The notes below the pieces were generated by a model. That model did not search any database. It saw only the letters and a program-made list of their open reading frames with translations, and had not been told where the DNA came from. From contig NZ_BBWW01000001.1 of assembly GCF_001485215.1 (NCBI RefSeq), positions 310,001 to 374,000 on the forward strand: DNA of 64,000 nucleotides. Reading direction: 5' to 3'. Shown here piece after piece: positions 8,525-16,313 of the stretch. Source of the DNA: Leptolyngbya sp. NIES-2104 (GTDB lineage: Bacteria > Cyanobacteriota > Cyanobacteriia > Leptolyngbyales > Leptolyngbyaceae). The translations under genes were made by a program, and so were the position numbers. The stretch's first letter is position 1. Every line of letters begins with the position of its first letter.

Positions 8525-9565
8525 ATGATACTCTCCAGAAAAGCGCTCCGCCGTGGTGGAATTGCTCTGTTTGTTGCGGCTGCGATCGCACTGACTCCGG
8601 TTCTATCTGCGATCGCGCAGTCTACGACGTTGAACGGTGCAGGCGCGACTTTCCCAGCATTGTTGTATGAGCGCTACATCTCAGAATTTAAGAAAAAAGA
8701 ACCCAATATCAACGTGAACTATCAAGGGATCGGTAGCGGTGGCGGAATTCGCCAAGTGATCGCGGGTGTGGTTGATTTTGGTGGAAGTGATGCGGCAATG
8801 ACCGACGAGGACATGGCAAAAGTCAATCGCGGAATTATTCTAGTGCCAACCGCAGGGGGCGCTGTAACTCCGGTTTATAACCTTCCGGGAGTGAACAACC
8901 TGAAGCTTTCGCGGGAAGTGTTACCAGAAATTTTTGCAGGTCGGATTACGAAGTGGAATGATCCGAAGATTGCAAAAGATAACAGCGGTGTGAATCTACC
9001 GAATTCAGATATTAAAACGGTTGTCCGCGCAGATGGTAGTGGTACAACGTTTATTTTCACCAATCATCTCAGTGCTGTAAGTCCTTACTTTAAGGGTCGT
9101 GTGGGTGTCGGAACGGCTCCGAAATGGACGACGAACCCGCTCAGAGGTCGAGGCAATCCGGGTGTTGCTGCATTGGTGCAGAAGACTCCAGGAACGATCG
9201 GTTATGTGGAGTACTCGTTTGCGAAGAAGAACAATCTTACGGTTGCAGCGGTTCAGAATCAGAAGGGTGAATTTTTGACTCCTTCGATCGACAATACCAA
9301 TAAAGCCCTTTCAACGGTGAATTTCCCACCGAATTTCCGAGTATTTGAAGGCAATCCAGCCGATGGATACCCGATTACGGGATTGACTTGGATGATGGTG
9401 TTCAAGCAGTATGACAGTCCTCAGAAGTCGGAAGCGATGAAGAAATGGATTGAGTATGTGCTGACTGAAGGGCAGAACTTGAACGCGAGTTTGGACTTTA
9501 CTCGGATTCCTGAACCTATCGCAAGACGCGCTCTGGATCAGGTGAGAGCTGAAGTCAAGCCTTAG
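8525..9565 (+). CDS. pstS: Phosphate ABC transporter substrate-binding protein PstS
   Basis: 346 residues from the ATG at 8525, which has a GAGGA ribosome site and begins a classic signal peptide (RKALRRGGIALFVAAAIAL) ending near AIAQS. The mature protein opens LNGAGATFPALLYERYI and has the phosphate-loop segments GIGSGGG and GGSDAAM and the RADGSGTTFIF motif, all typical of PstS. It binds phosphate in the periplasm and delivers it to PstCA. Five Pho-box-like repeats lie upstream. A GTG at 8471 would give an unlikely leader before the signal peptide. Confidence 0.97.
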   Translation: MILSRKALRRGGIALFVAAAIALTPVLSAIAQSTTLNGAGATFPALLYERYISEFKKKEPNINVNYQGIGSGGGIRQVIAGVVDFGGSDAAMTDEDMAKVNRGIILVPTAGGAVTPVYNLPGVNNLKLSREVLPEIFAGRITKWNDPKIAKDNSGVNLPNSDIKTVVRADGSGTTFIFTNHLSAVSPYFKGRVGVGTAPKWTTNPLRGRGNPGVAALVQKTPGTIGYVEYSFAKKNNLTVAAVQNQKGEFLTPSIDNTNKALSTVNFPPNFRVFEGNPADGYPITGLTWMMVFKQYDSPQKSEAMKKWIEYVLTEGQNLNASLDFTRIPEPIARRALDQVRAEVKP

Positions 9566-9627
9566 ACGTAACGCGATCGAACTTCGATTGTTGAGAACAG
9601 ATTGATCGGTCATTGCCGAAATCTTTC

Positions 9628-9733
9628 GCCCCCTAAATCCCCCACGAGTGGGGGACTAAGAGTAGAGCAGATTACTCCAGTTCAGAGAATGAATTCGATT
9701 CAAAGTTCCCCAGAAATGGGGGGTTTAGGGGGC
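9628..9733. repeat. Inverted-repeat element between pstS and the porin gene
   Basis: A 17-base arm at 9628-9644 (GCCCCCTAAATCCCCCA) pairs with 9717-9733 with one mismatch. Each arm also forms its own hairpin: 9638-9645 with 9648-9655, and CCCCA/TGGGG with a GAAA loop at 9708-9721. The whole could act as an attenuator or RNA-stabilising structure that raises pstS expression over the downstream genes. It resembles the C-rich TAAAT palindromes scattered in cyanobacterial genomes. Confidence 0.7.
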
Positions 9734-9809
9734 ATTAGCCAACCAAAACGAAGCGAACTCAACTCAGAGTAGCGCAAGCCTATTTCAATTGTGATGTGAG
9801 GATTTTTTC

Positions 9810-11594
9810 ATGTACCGCCTTTGGCATTCCCTTGTGTTAGCCCCGGTGCTAGCTGGGTCGATCGCACTTTCCGCATCGGCTCAAGAACGCACTACTTCGA
9901 TCGATGAACTCTCAAAGCCTGCAACCCTTAAAGGTCAGGTCACTTCAGTTTCTCAACTGTCTGATGTGCGCCCTACCGATTGGGCATTCCAAGCCTTGCA
10001 ATCTTTAGTAGAACGCTATGGCTGTATTGCAGGATATCCAGACCGAACCTATCGCGGCAATCGTGCTTTAACGCGGTTCGAGTTTGCAGCGGGATTAAAT
10101 GCTTGTCTCGATCGAGTGAATGAACTGATCGCCGCTTCGACCGCTGATTTAGTTAAAAAAGAAGACTTAGCAGCACTGCAAAAGTTGCAAGAAGAGTTTG
10201 CTGCCGAGTTAGCCACTGTTCGCGGACAGGTCGATAGCTTAGAAGCTCGAACCACAACGCTGGAAAGACAACAGTTCTCCACCACGAGCAAACTAACGGG
10301 AGAAGTCATCTTCTCAGCAAGTCAGGCTTTTGGTGCCGATCGAGCCGTCACTTCAGACCAACAGCGTGTCATTGATGCCGCGGCGACTCCCGCCGCACGA
10401 ACCGCAGCCCGAAACACTGCCATTACTGGATCAGCCACGAACAGCGATCGGGATGTTCGCGAGAATACTACCTTTTCCAATCGGGTAAGAATTGCGTTTG
10501 ACACCAGTTTTAGTGGACGCGATCGCTTAAGAACTCAACTGCAAGCGAGAAACATTACTGCGTTTAGCGGTACAGGTGCGGCGGGCATCACGGGCACGAA
10601 CATGACTCGCTTGGGCTATGACGGAACGAACAACAATACGATCGAACTTCGGCGCTTAGAATATCGCTTTCCATTGGGCGACCAAACAACGGTCTTCCTG
10701 GGAACCGGAACAAACGACGGTCTAGAGTTCAATGATTCGATCCCGACACTTAGCCCGTTTGAATCGAGTGGAAGCGGGTCTATTTCTCGATTTGGACGGT
10801 TCAATCCCATCTATCGTTCTAGCAGTGGAACAGGGATCATTGTGAATCATCGCTTAGGGCGAGAATTCACCGTTGGGAATCGGTTTACTCTGTCGCTGGG
10901 TTACTTAGTGCCGACCGGAGACGCTCAAGATCCGAGCCTCGATCGCGGATTGTTCTCAGGAAGCTATGCTGCGATCGCGCAATTAGTCTATCAACCGACT
11001 CCAAATTTAGGAATTGGTTTTACCTATGCGAATGGTTACTTCAATACAGGCTCTGGTGTCACTGGCAGTACGGGTAGTGCGTTCGCGAACAATCCCTTCA
11101 ACAGTAACCAAACGATCAACTCTGCTGGCAACGTGCCGACCAGTACGAATCAGTACGGGGTGCAAGCAAACATTCGCCTGAGTCCTGGACTCGCTTTAGC
11201 AGGTTGGGCAGGATTGACGGATGCTCAAGCAAGACGAACTGTTGGCGCAACTGCCGCGACGAGAACCGTTCGAGAAGGCGATCGAGCGACGATTTTCAAT
11301 TGGGCGGTAGGTCTTGCTTTCCCGGATCTGTTCAGCGAAGGTAGCTTAGGCGGAATCATCTTTGGAATGCCACCAAAAGTTACGAGCAGCGATTTTGGTT
11401 TGGCGACTCCAACAGCGGTGTCTGCACGACGTGAAGATCGGAGTTCTTCCTATCATTTGGAAGTCTTCTACCGTTATCGGCTCAGTGACAACATCTCGAT
11501 CACACCTGGTGCATTCGTGATTTTTAATCCAGAAGGCAATTCTGCAAATAATGCCATTTATGTTGGCACATTGCGGACAACGTTCACTTTCTAA
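9810..11594 (+). CDS. SLH-domain outer-membrane porin (cyanobacterial iron-uptake-porin/OprB family)
   Basis: 594 residues: a signal peptide (about 1-24), one S-layer-homology domain at about 46-108 (LSDVRPTDWAFQAL, GYPDRTYRGNRALTRFEFA), a short coiled coil (about 118-155), then a beta-barrel region to the C-terminal aromatic LRTTFTF. This is the family annotated as iron uptake porin. SLH domains bind the peptidoglycan-linked polymer and the barrel forms a channel. Its position between pstS and pstC suggests it admits phosphate rather than iron; that is inference. A strong terminator follows. Confidence 0.92.
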   Translation: MYRLWHSLVLAPVLAGSIALSASAQERTTSIDELSKPATLKGQVTSVSQLSDVRPTDWAFQALQSLVERYGCIAGYPDRTYRGNRALTRFEFAAGLNACLDRVNELIAASTADLVKKEDLAALQKLQEEFAAELATVRGQVDSLEARTTTLERQQFSTTSKLTGEVIFSASQAFGADRAVTSDQQRVIDAAATPAARTAARNTAITGSATNSDRDVRENTTFSNRVRIAFDTSFSGRDRLRTQLQARNITAFSGTGAAGITGTNMTRLGYDGTNNNTIELRRLEYRFPLGDQTTVFLGTGTNDGLEFNDSIPTLSPFESSGSGSISRFGRFNPIYRSSSGTGIIVNHRLGREFTVGNRFTLSLGYLVPTGDAQDPSLDRGLFSGSYAAIAQLVYQPTPNLGIGFTYANGYFNTGSGVTGSTGSAFANNPFNSNQTINSAGNVPTSTNQYGVQANIRLSPGLALAGWAGLTDAQARRTVGATAATRTVREGDRATIFNWAVGLAFPDLFSEGSLGGIIFGMPPKVTSSDFGLATPTAVSARREDRSSSYHLEVFYRYRLSDNISITPGAFVIFNPEGNSANNAIYVGTLRTTFTF

Positions 11595-11611
11595 ATCTCA
11601 CACCTCTAGTG

Positions 11612-11641
11612 GGGACACTCATTCTAAAAGTGTCCCTTTTC
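11612..11641 (+). terminator. Rho-independent terminator between porin and pstC
   Basis: GGGACACT (11612-11619) pairs perfectly with AGTGTCCC (11629-11636) around a 9-base loop and is followed by TTTT. pstC begins at 11663, so either pstCAB has its own promoter or the terminator gives partial read-through. Confidence 0.85.
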
Positions 11642-11662
11642 TTTCATTTGGGAAAATAGACT

Positions 11663-12622
11663 ATGACATCAATTCCATCTGAATCTAAACCAACTTTAGA
11701 CTCGATCGAAGGCGGTAATACGGCTTGGGTCGAGTTTGGTTTTGCATGGGGATTGCGAATTTTGGCATTGAGCGCGATCGCAATTCTGCTTTGGATGGGT
11801 TGGATCATTTTCAACGCTGCCTTACCCGCAATCAAAACGTTTGGCTTAGGATTTGTCACACGGCAAGAATGGGATGTGAATCAGCTTCAGTTCGGAGCAA
11901 AAACATATTTATATGGCACGATCGTTACTTCTGCGATCGCGCTTTTATTCGCAGTTCCGATCGGGGTCATAGTTGCAATCGTCACGAGCGAGAAATTTCT
12001 GCCGGGATGGTTACGATCGATATTAGGATTTTTGATTGAACTCATCGCATCGATTCCTAGCGTAATCATTGGCTTCTGGGGAATCTTTGTTTTGATCCCA
12101 TTTATGAAACCGATTCAATCCGCATTACATCAACAATTAAGTTGGATTCCGTTATTCGGAACTGAAACCTTTGGACCCAGTTTACTCGTGGCTGGAACGA
12201 TTCTTGCTGTGATGATTTTGCCAACGATCGCAGCAATCAGCCGAGATGTCATGTTAGCGATTCCCCAAGATCTACGAACTGCATCACTTTCCTTGGGTGC
12301 AACTCGTTGGGAAATGATCACAACTGTATTAATCCCAGCGAGTTTATCCGGAATCATTGGTGCAATCATGTTGGCATTGGGACGGGCATTAGGTGAAACG
12401 ATGGCAGTAACGATGGTCATTGGTAACTCTGATCAAATCAGCTTATCGTTACTTGATCCCGGCAATACGATTCCGTCAATTCTCGCAAATCAATTTCCCG
12501 AAGCGTTAGACGAACTGCACATTGGAGCATTGATGTATCTGGCATTAATTCTATTTGCGTTGACGTTGATTATTAATATGATTGCAAACTCGATCGTTAA
12601 AAAATTCGGACTGAAACAATGA
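11663..12622 (+). CDS. pstC: Phosphate ABC transporter permease PstC
   Basis: 319 residues with six membrane segments and the binding-protein-dependent permease (EAA) loop near residues 210-240 (SLGATRWEMITTVLIPASLSG). The glycine-rich stretch GRALGETMAVTMVIGN is typical of PstC. With PstA it forms the inner-membrane phosphate channel driven by PstB. Its stop overlaps the pstA start by 4 bases (ATGA), indicating translational coupling. Confidence 0.95.
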   Translation: MTSIPSESKPTLDSIEGGNTAWVEFGFAWGLRILALSAIAILLWMGWIIFNAALPAIKTFGLGFVTRQEWDVNQLQFGAKTYLYGTIVTSAIALLFAVPIGVIVAIVTSEKFLPGWLRSILGFLIELIASIPSVIIGFWGIFVLIPFMKPIQSALHQQLSWIPLFGTETFGPSLLVAGTILAVMILPTIAAISRDVMLAIPQDLRTASLSLGATRWEMITTVLIPASLSGIIGAIMLALGRALGETMAVTMVIGNSDQISLSLLDPGNTIPSILANQFPEALDELHIGALMYLALILFALTLIINMIANSIVKKFGLKQ

Positions 12623-13494
12623 CTTTAGAACAGCAACTCACAAAGCCACTGTCACTCGATCGACGAATTTTCAGCTCTTTCATGAGCGCGATCGCAGTGA
12701 TTTTCACCGGACTTGCACTCCTGCCATTACTCTCGGTGCTATTTGAAATTCTCCGCCAAGGCTTACCGAATCTGAAGTGGGAAGTCTTCACGAATCTACC
12801 TGCTCCTGCGGGCGATACCAGTGTAGTGGGTGGATTTGCGAACGCCATTCAAGGAACGGTGTTAATGGTGAGCATCGCAGCCCTCTTTAGCATTCCGTTT
12901 GGAATTGCGATCGCAGTTTATCTATCCGAAATTGGTAAATCGGGCGCGATCGCTCAAACAGTGCGCTTTGTGTTGTCAATCCTTAGTGCAGTTCCCTCGA
13001 TCGTGGTGGGTGTGTTCGCATATGCTGTGATTGTACTTTCCACTATTCTTGGATATCGGGGCTTTTCAGCGTTAGCAGGTAGTTTTGCACTCGCTGTGAT
13101 TATGTTACCGATCGTCGTTCTCTCTACCGAAGAAGCTTTGAAACTAGTTCCGAATCATCAGCGATTAGCATCTGCCGCACTCGGAGCTAATTCAATGCAA
13201 ACCGTGTTCAAGATTGTTTTAAAGGCAGCACTGCCAAGTATTACAACGGGTGTGTTGTTAGCGATCGCACGAGCATCTGGTGAAACGGCTCCTCTGATCT
13301 TCACCGCATTGTTCAGTCAGAGTTGGGTCGAGCAGATTCTAAACCCCACTCCTTCGCTGTCTGTGATGATTTACAACTATTCGAGTTCTGCCTTTCCAGA
13401 GCAAACCCAGATGGCTTGGACAGCTTCACTCGTCTTGCTCGGTCTTGTCACAATCACCAATTTACTCTCTCGCCTGATTACCCGGAAACGCTGA
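12619..13494 (+). CDS. pstA: Phosphate ABC transporter permease PstA
   Basis: 291 residues, six membrane segments, with the permease EAA loop near residues 185-205 (ASAALGANSMQTVFKIVLKA) and the ASGETAPLIFTAL segment characteristic of PstA. It pairs with PstC. The ATG at 12619 overlaps the pstC stop, and pstB starts 3 bases after its own stop, so pstCAB is one operon. Confidence 0.95.
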   Translation: MTLEQQLTKPLSLDRRIFSSFMSAIAVIFTGLALLPLLSVLFEILRQGLPNLKWEVFTNLPAPAGDTSVVGGFANAIQGTVLMVSIAALFSIPFGIAIAVYLSEIGKSGAIAQTVRFVLSILSAVPSIVVGVFAYAVIVLSTILGYRGFSALAGSFALAVIMLPIVVLSTEEALKLVPNHQRLASAALGANSMQTVFKIVLKAALPSITTGVLLAIARASGETAPLIFTALFSQSWVEQILNPTPSLSVMIYNYSSSAFPEQTQMAWTASLVLLGLVTITNLLSRLITRKR

Positions 13495-13497
13495 CCT

Positions 13498-14289
13498 ATG
13501 TTGCATTCTATTTCTCAGTCTGAACTCGCTTTGTCTGCTCAAGCTGTGGATGTGTTTTATGGCGATCGTAAAGCATTGTCCTCAGTTTCAATGGAAATCT
13601 ACCCTGGACAAGTCACAGCAATCATTGGTCCTTCAGGCTGTGGTAAATCGACGTTTATCAAAGCCCTCAATCGTATTGGTGAACTCGAAAGCGATATGCG
13701 CGTCAAGGGACAAGTGCAATTCTTTGGTCAAGATATCTACAGTCCCCGTGTGAATCTCAACCGATTGCGGCGACAGATTGGCATGGTGTTTCAGAAACCA
13801 AATCCCTTTCCGATGAGCATTTACGATAATGTTGCTTACGGGGTTCGGGTCTTTAGTCGGGTATCTCGATCCCTACTCGATGAAATCGTCGAAAAAGCGC
13901 TTGCCGATGCCGCTCTGTGGAATGAGGTCAAAGACAATCTAAAAAAATCCGCGTTGAGCCTATCCGGTGGACAACAGCAACGATTGTGTATTGCTCGTGC
14001 ATTGGCTGTAAAACCAAGAGTTCTGCTAATGGATGAACCCTGTTCGGCACTTGATCCGATCGCCACAATGAAGATCGAGGAATTGATCAATTCATTGCGT
14101 CAAGAATTTACGATCGTCATTGTCACTCACAATATGCAGCAGGCGGCACGAATTAGCGATCGTACTGCCTTTTTTAGCACCGACGAGAGCCGTATCGGTC
14201 AACTGATCGAAATCGATGATACTCAAAAGATTTTCAGCGGCGCAGCAAATTCTCGAACTCGCGATTATGTTGAGGGACGATTTGGCTAA
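13498..14289 (+). CDS. pstB: Phosphate ABC transporter ATP-binding protein PstB
   Basis: 263 residues with all ABC ATPase motifs: Walker A GPSGCGKS (44-51), Q-loop [16 protein letters not shown] (about 96-111), signature LSGGQQQR (155-162) and Walker B LLMDEP (176-181). [13 protein letters not shown] is typical of PstB. It hydrolyses ATP to drive phosphate import through PstCA. No phoU follows; instead the attC-like site of a decayed integron begins 19 bases after the stop, which may mark the point where the locus was interrupted. Confidence 0.97.
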   Translation: MLHSISQSELALSAQAVDVFYGDRKALSSVSMEIYPGQVTAIIGPSGCGKSTFIKALNRIGELESDMRVKGQVQFFGQDIYSPRVNLNRLRRQIGMVFQKPNPFPMSIYDNVAYGVRVFSRVSRSLLDEIVEKALADAALWNEVKDNLKKSALSLSGGQQQRLCIARALAVKPRVLLMDEPCSALDPIATMKIEELINSLRQEFTIVIVTHNMQQAARISDRTAFFSTDESRIGQLIEIDDTQKIFSGAANSRTRDYVEGRFG

Positions 14290-14308
14290 AGTGAAAAGCA
14301 AATGAAGG

Positions 14309-14399
14309 CAGCATAACGTTCCGGTTGAGCGGCAGCAGATCGACCACAACGATAGACGAAAAGGCTCTCAACTGTCCGCTCCAATCGGGTTGTTATGCC
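14309..14399 (-). other. attC-like recombination site (integron cassette end)
   Basis: On the minus strand: GGCATAAC (14399-14392), then AACCCGATTGGAGCGG (14391-14376), a 43-base centre, then CCGCTCAACCGGAAC (14332-14318) and GTTATGC (14317-14311). The outer boxes are exact complements, and the inner boxes pair apart from one unpaired base in the 5' arm plus two or three mismatches. An inverted pair of simple sites with one extrahelical base is the mark of attC. It lies 37 bases after the stop of the 14436-15206 gene in the same orientation, as in a gene cassette. Confidence 0.72.
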
Positions 14400-14435
14400 G
14401 CTTTTTACGATCAACTCTTCGTACATCGATCAACT

Positions 14436-15206
14436 TCAACTTTGTGCGGAGCTGTTGAGTTGTTGATGAAGTTGTTGGATTTCTTCGACGGATAACCCGG
14501 TACAGCGAACAACGATTTCAACAGATACACCTTCTTGCAGAAGATTGAGTGCAATCTCCCGCTTATCTTCCTTTTGTGCGTCTCTCCAAATCGACTGATA
14601 AACAGTAGACTCCTGCATAATGTCCCTCCGTAAGACACGATAAATGATTTCCTCTTCCAATTTTAGCCCCGCAAGAATCCCTGATGCTGCCATCAAGTTC
14701 GCTTGCGTTGCGGGGTCTGCAATCTGATCTACTCTCTGAGCCGCTTGTCGTAACGTTTCCTCGGCATCTGCACTTTGACCTAAAACCGCAAACGGAATCA
14801 GCCCAGGATATTGCAGAAAGAGCGAGGCAGGTTGCTCCCACAAGCGCATCACGTCAAACTCATGGCGAGTCCGTTCCATCGTAAAGCTAGTCCCATAAAC
14901 TAAAGGAGATGCCGTCTGCTTCAGATAAATGACCACTTGGTGCATCGGCTTCGTCGAATCTCTTCGGTATCCTCGCAACCGATAATCCGTCACGCGAAAC
15001 GGAATGTTGTCTTTCGGAAGCGTCTGAAACTCAATATGCAGGATGGCTTCGTCTGATTCGAGAAAAATCAGGGCATCAGCGCGAATCGGATCAAGGGAAA
15101 GTTCCGAGGGTTGAAGTTCTGTCATCGTGACAGGTGTTCCCATTAGCCAACTCGCGAAGTCAGCGGAGAAATGTTCAGCCAGGAATCGGCAGGCATCGGC
15201 GTACAT
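14436..15206 (-). CDS. Rpn family recombination-promoting nuclease/putative transposase (PD-(D/E)XK), cassette gene
   Basis: 256 residues. The N-terminal half has the PD-(D/E)XK pattern of the Rpn/TIGR01784 group: RADALIFLE followed by AILHIEFQT (E and Q on adjacent strands), then FRVTDYRLRGYRR and a VVIYLK strand. The C terminus ends in a short helix-turn-helix-like tail (EGVSVEIVVRCTGLSVEEIQ). Rpn proteins in E. coli promote recA-independent recombination and can act in defence. The gene is followed by the attC-like site, so it looks like an integron cassette. Catalysis is predicted only. Confidence 0.85.
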   Translation of the reverse strand: MYADACRFLAEHFSADFASWLMGTPVTMTELQPSELSLDPIRADALIFLESDEAILHIEFQTLPKDNIPFRVTDYRLRGYRRDSTKPMHQVVIYLKQTASPLVYGTSFTMERTRHEFDVMRLWEQPASLFLQYPGLIPFAVLGQSADAEETLRQAAQRVDQIADPATQANLMAASGILAGLKLEEEIIYRVLRRDIMQESTVYQSIWRDAQKEDKREIALNLLQEGVSVEIVVRCTGLSVEEIQQLHQQLNSSAQS

Positions 15207-15281
15207 AGAAATAGTAGGATTGTACGCCTTATGATGCTGATTTAGTCTTGAGCAGATTTAAACTTTGGTGAATGATTGTTG

Positions 15282-15320
15282 CGGAGCGATCTCAGGAACA
15301 GAATAAGGATTGTTATGCCG
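15282..15320 (-). other. Partial attC-like half-site
   Basis: On the minus strand CGGCATAACAATCCTTATT begins at 15320, repeating the R'' box of the complete attC-like site (GGCATAAC followed by AAYCC). I find no matching GTTATGCC box in the 100 bases before the next gene, so only half of a site seems to remain. It lies 69 bases after the stop of the 15389-16030 gene. Confidence 0.45.
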
Positions 15321-15388
15321 TCTATTCAAGTTGGTGTAGAGTCACTATGACTATCGTTTATGACAGAGAAAGGGCGATCCATTTATTT

Positions 15389-16030
15389 TTACTTGAGTTT
15401 GCGGGCAATATCTTGAGCACACTCGCTTCCCTCTTTGCAGAAGGTAATTGTTGTACTACCGTACCTCTGATTCTGAGTATTGAGATAATAGATAGTCCCA
15501 TCGAATTGAGGGGGAGAATCTCCGCTAATAGTCGCTGGAATTGCACCTTCAATATATGCAATGCGAGGGTTCGGGTCAGCAGTGTTCAAGGAGACCATAA
15601 TTTTCCTGCTATCTGGAAGAACTGCGGCATTAATACTACGCCAACCAACATTTGTTTTTATTACTTGGGACTCAGGATCGATACATCCTCGCCGCGTGGC
15701 ATTATTTATACTAAATTCGTTCGAGGCTGCTGCCTGAGAAATATCTGCTGTACCCAAAATCGACATGCAGTTCAATTTATCAAACTGAAGTGGTATACCG
15801 CTAGTTTTTGTTTCATAAAACCACTTGCCCTGGATCGACAGAGACTTTGGGATGGATGCTTTCTTGATGAGAACATATTCTGCTCCCCCAAACCGAAAAC
15901 CTTCATATCCTTGCTGCACAGCAATAGCGCCAAGAAAAGCGCCAGCAGTGAAGGCAGCGAGTAACTGCCAATGCTTTTTTGCCCAATCAGTAACAAGAGA
16001 TTTTGGAGAAGCTTCCGTTTCCATATTCAT
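15389..16030 (-). CDS. Unknown membrane-anchored protein, cassette gene
   Basis: I do not recognise this 213-residue protein. It has one hydrophobic helix at about residues 21-40 (HWQLLAAFTAGAFLGAIAV) after a charged N terminus, so the rest is probably periplasmic. The soluble part has four cysteines (for example in KLNCMSI, RRGCIDP, TFCKEGSEC) that could form disulfides. Starts are close: ATG at 16030 or 16024. It lies between an attI-like core and an attC half-site, consistent with a gene cassette, which often encode orphan proteins. Confidence 0.65.
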   Translation of the reverse strand: MNMETEASPKSLVTDWAKKHWQLLAAFTAGAFLGAIAVQQGYEGFRFGGAEYVLIKKASIPKSLSIQGKWFYETKTSGIPLQFDKLNCMSILGTADISQAAASNEFSINNATRRGCIDPESQVIKTNVGWRSINAAVLPDSRKIMVSLNTADPNPRIAYIEGAIPATISGDSPPQFDGTIYYLNTQNQRYGSTTITFCKEGSECAQDIARKLK

Positions 16031-16096
16031 ATCGTTTAAAGAGACTCATTAACGTAGCTGTCACACATCGACCGTCTACTCACGATTATCATCGTC

Positions 16097-16104
16097 GGCA
16101 TAAC
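16097..16104 (-). other. Core site GTTATGCC at the attI/first-cassette junction
   Basis: On the minus strand GTTATGCC lies at 16104-16097, the same octamer that bounds the attC-like sites. It sits between the tandem palindromes upstream of intI and the start of the first cassette-like gene, where the attI x attC junction is expected. Confidence 0.5.
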
Positions 16105-16110
16105 TCTTAT

Positions 16111-16258
16111 TACACGGAAACTTTCCGTATATCACCCTGATTCGGCTGACTATGCGGAAAAGTTTCGGCATATCACACCGCTTTAGAATGCTATGCAGAA
16201 AGATTTCCACATATTACGCTCATGTAGATGAATATACGGAGAATTTCAGCATATTTTC
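16111..16258. repeat. Four palindromic repeats in a strict 41-bp tandem array upstream of intI
   Basis: Units of about 26 bases lie at 16111-16135, 16151-16176, 16192-16217 and 16233-16258. Their ends step by exactly 41 bases, with 15-base non-repeated spacers. Each is an imperfect palindrome of the form TATGCGGAAA-NN-TTTCGGCATA, usually followed by TCAC or TTAC. The array fills most of the 283-base gap before intI. At 41 bp (about four helical turns) all copies face the same side of DNA, which suggests cooperative protein binding: integrase sites of attI or operators. Confidence 0.85.
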
Positions 16259-16313
16259 CAATTCAGCATAGAAATGTCTTTTATGGTTTTAATACAGATT
16301 TACTATTCAAGGC

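Noticed and set aside
9628-9733. IS element or simple terminator
   Set aside because: Too short for a transposase and no T-run after the stems; listed as an inverted-repeat element instead.
15272-15964. 230-residue plus-strand reading frame over the cassette gene
   Set aside because: Its product is Cys/Arg/Ser-rich without any family pattern, and the minus-strand frame has a proper start, anchor helix and cassette context.
16111-16258. CRISPR array
   Set aside because: Spacers are only 15 bases and repeats are diverged palindromes; no cas genes nearby.
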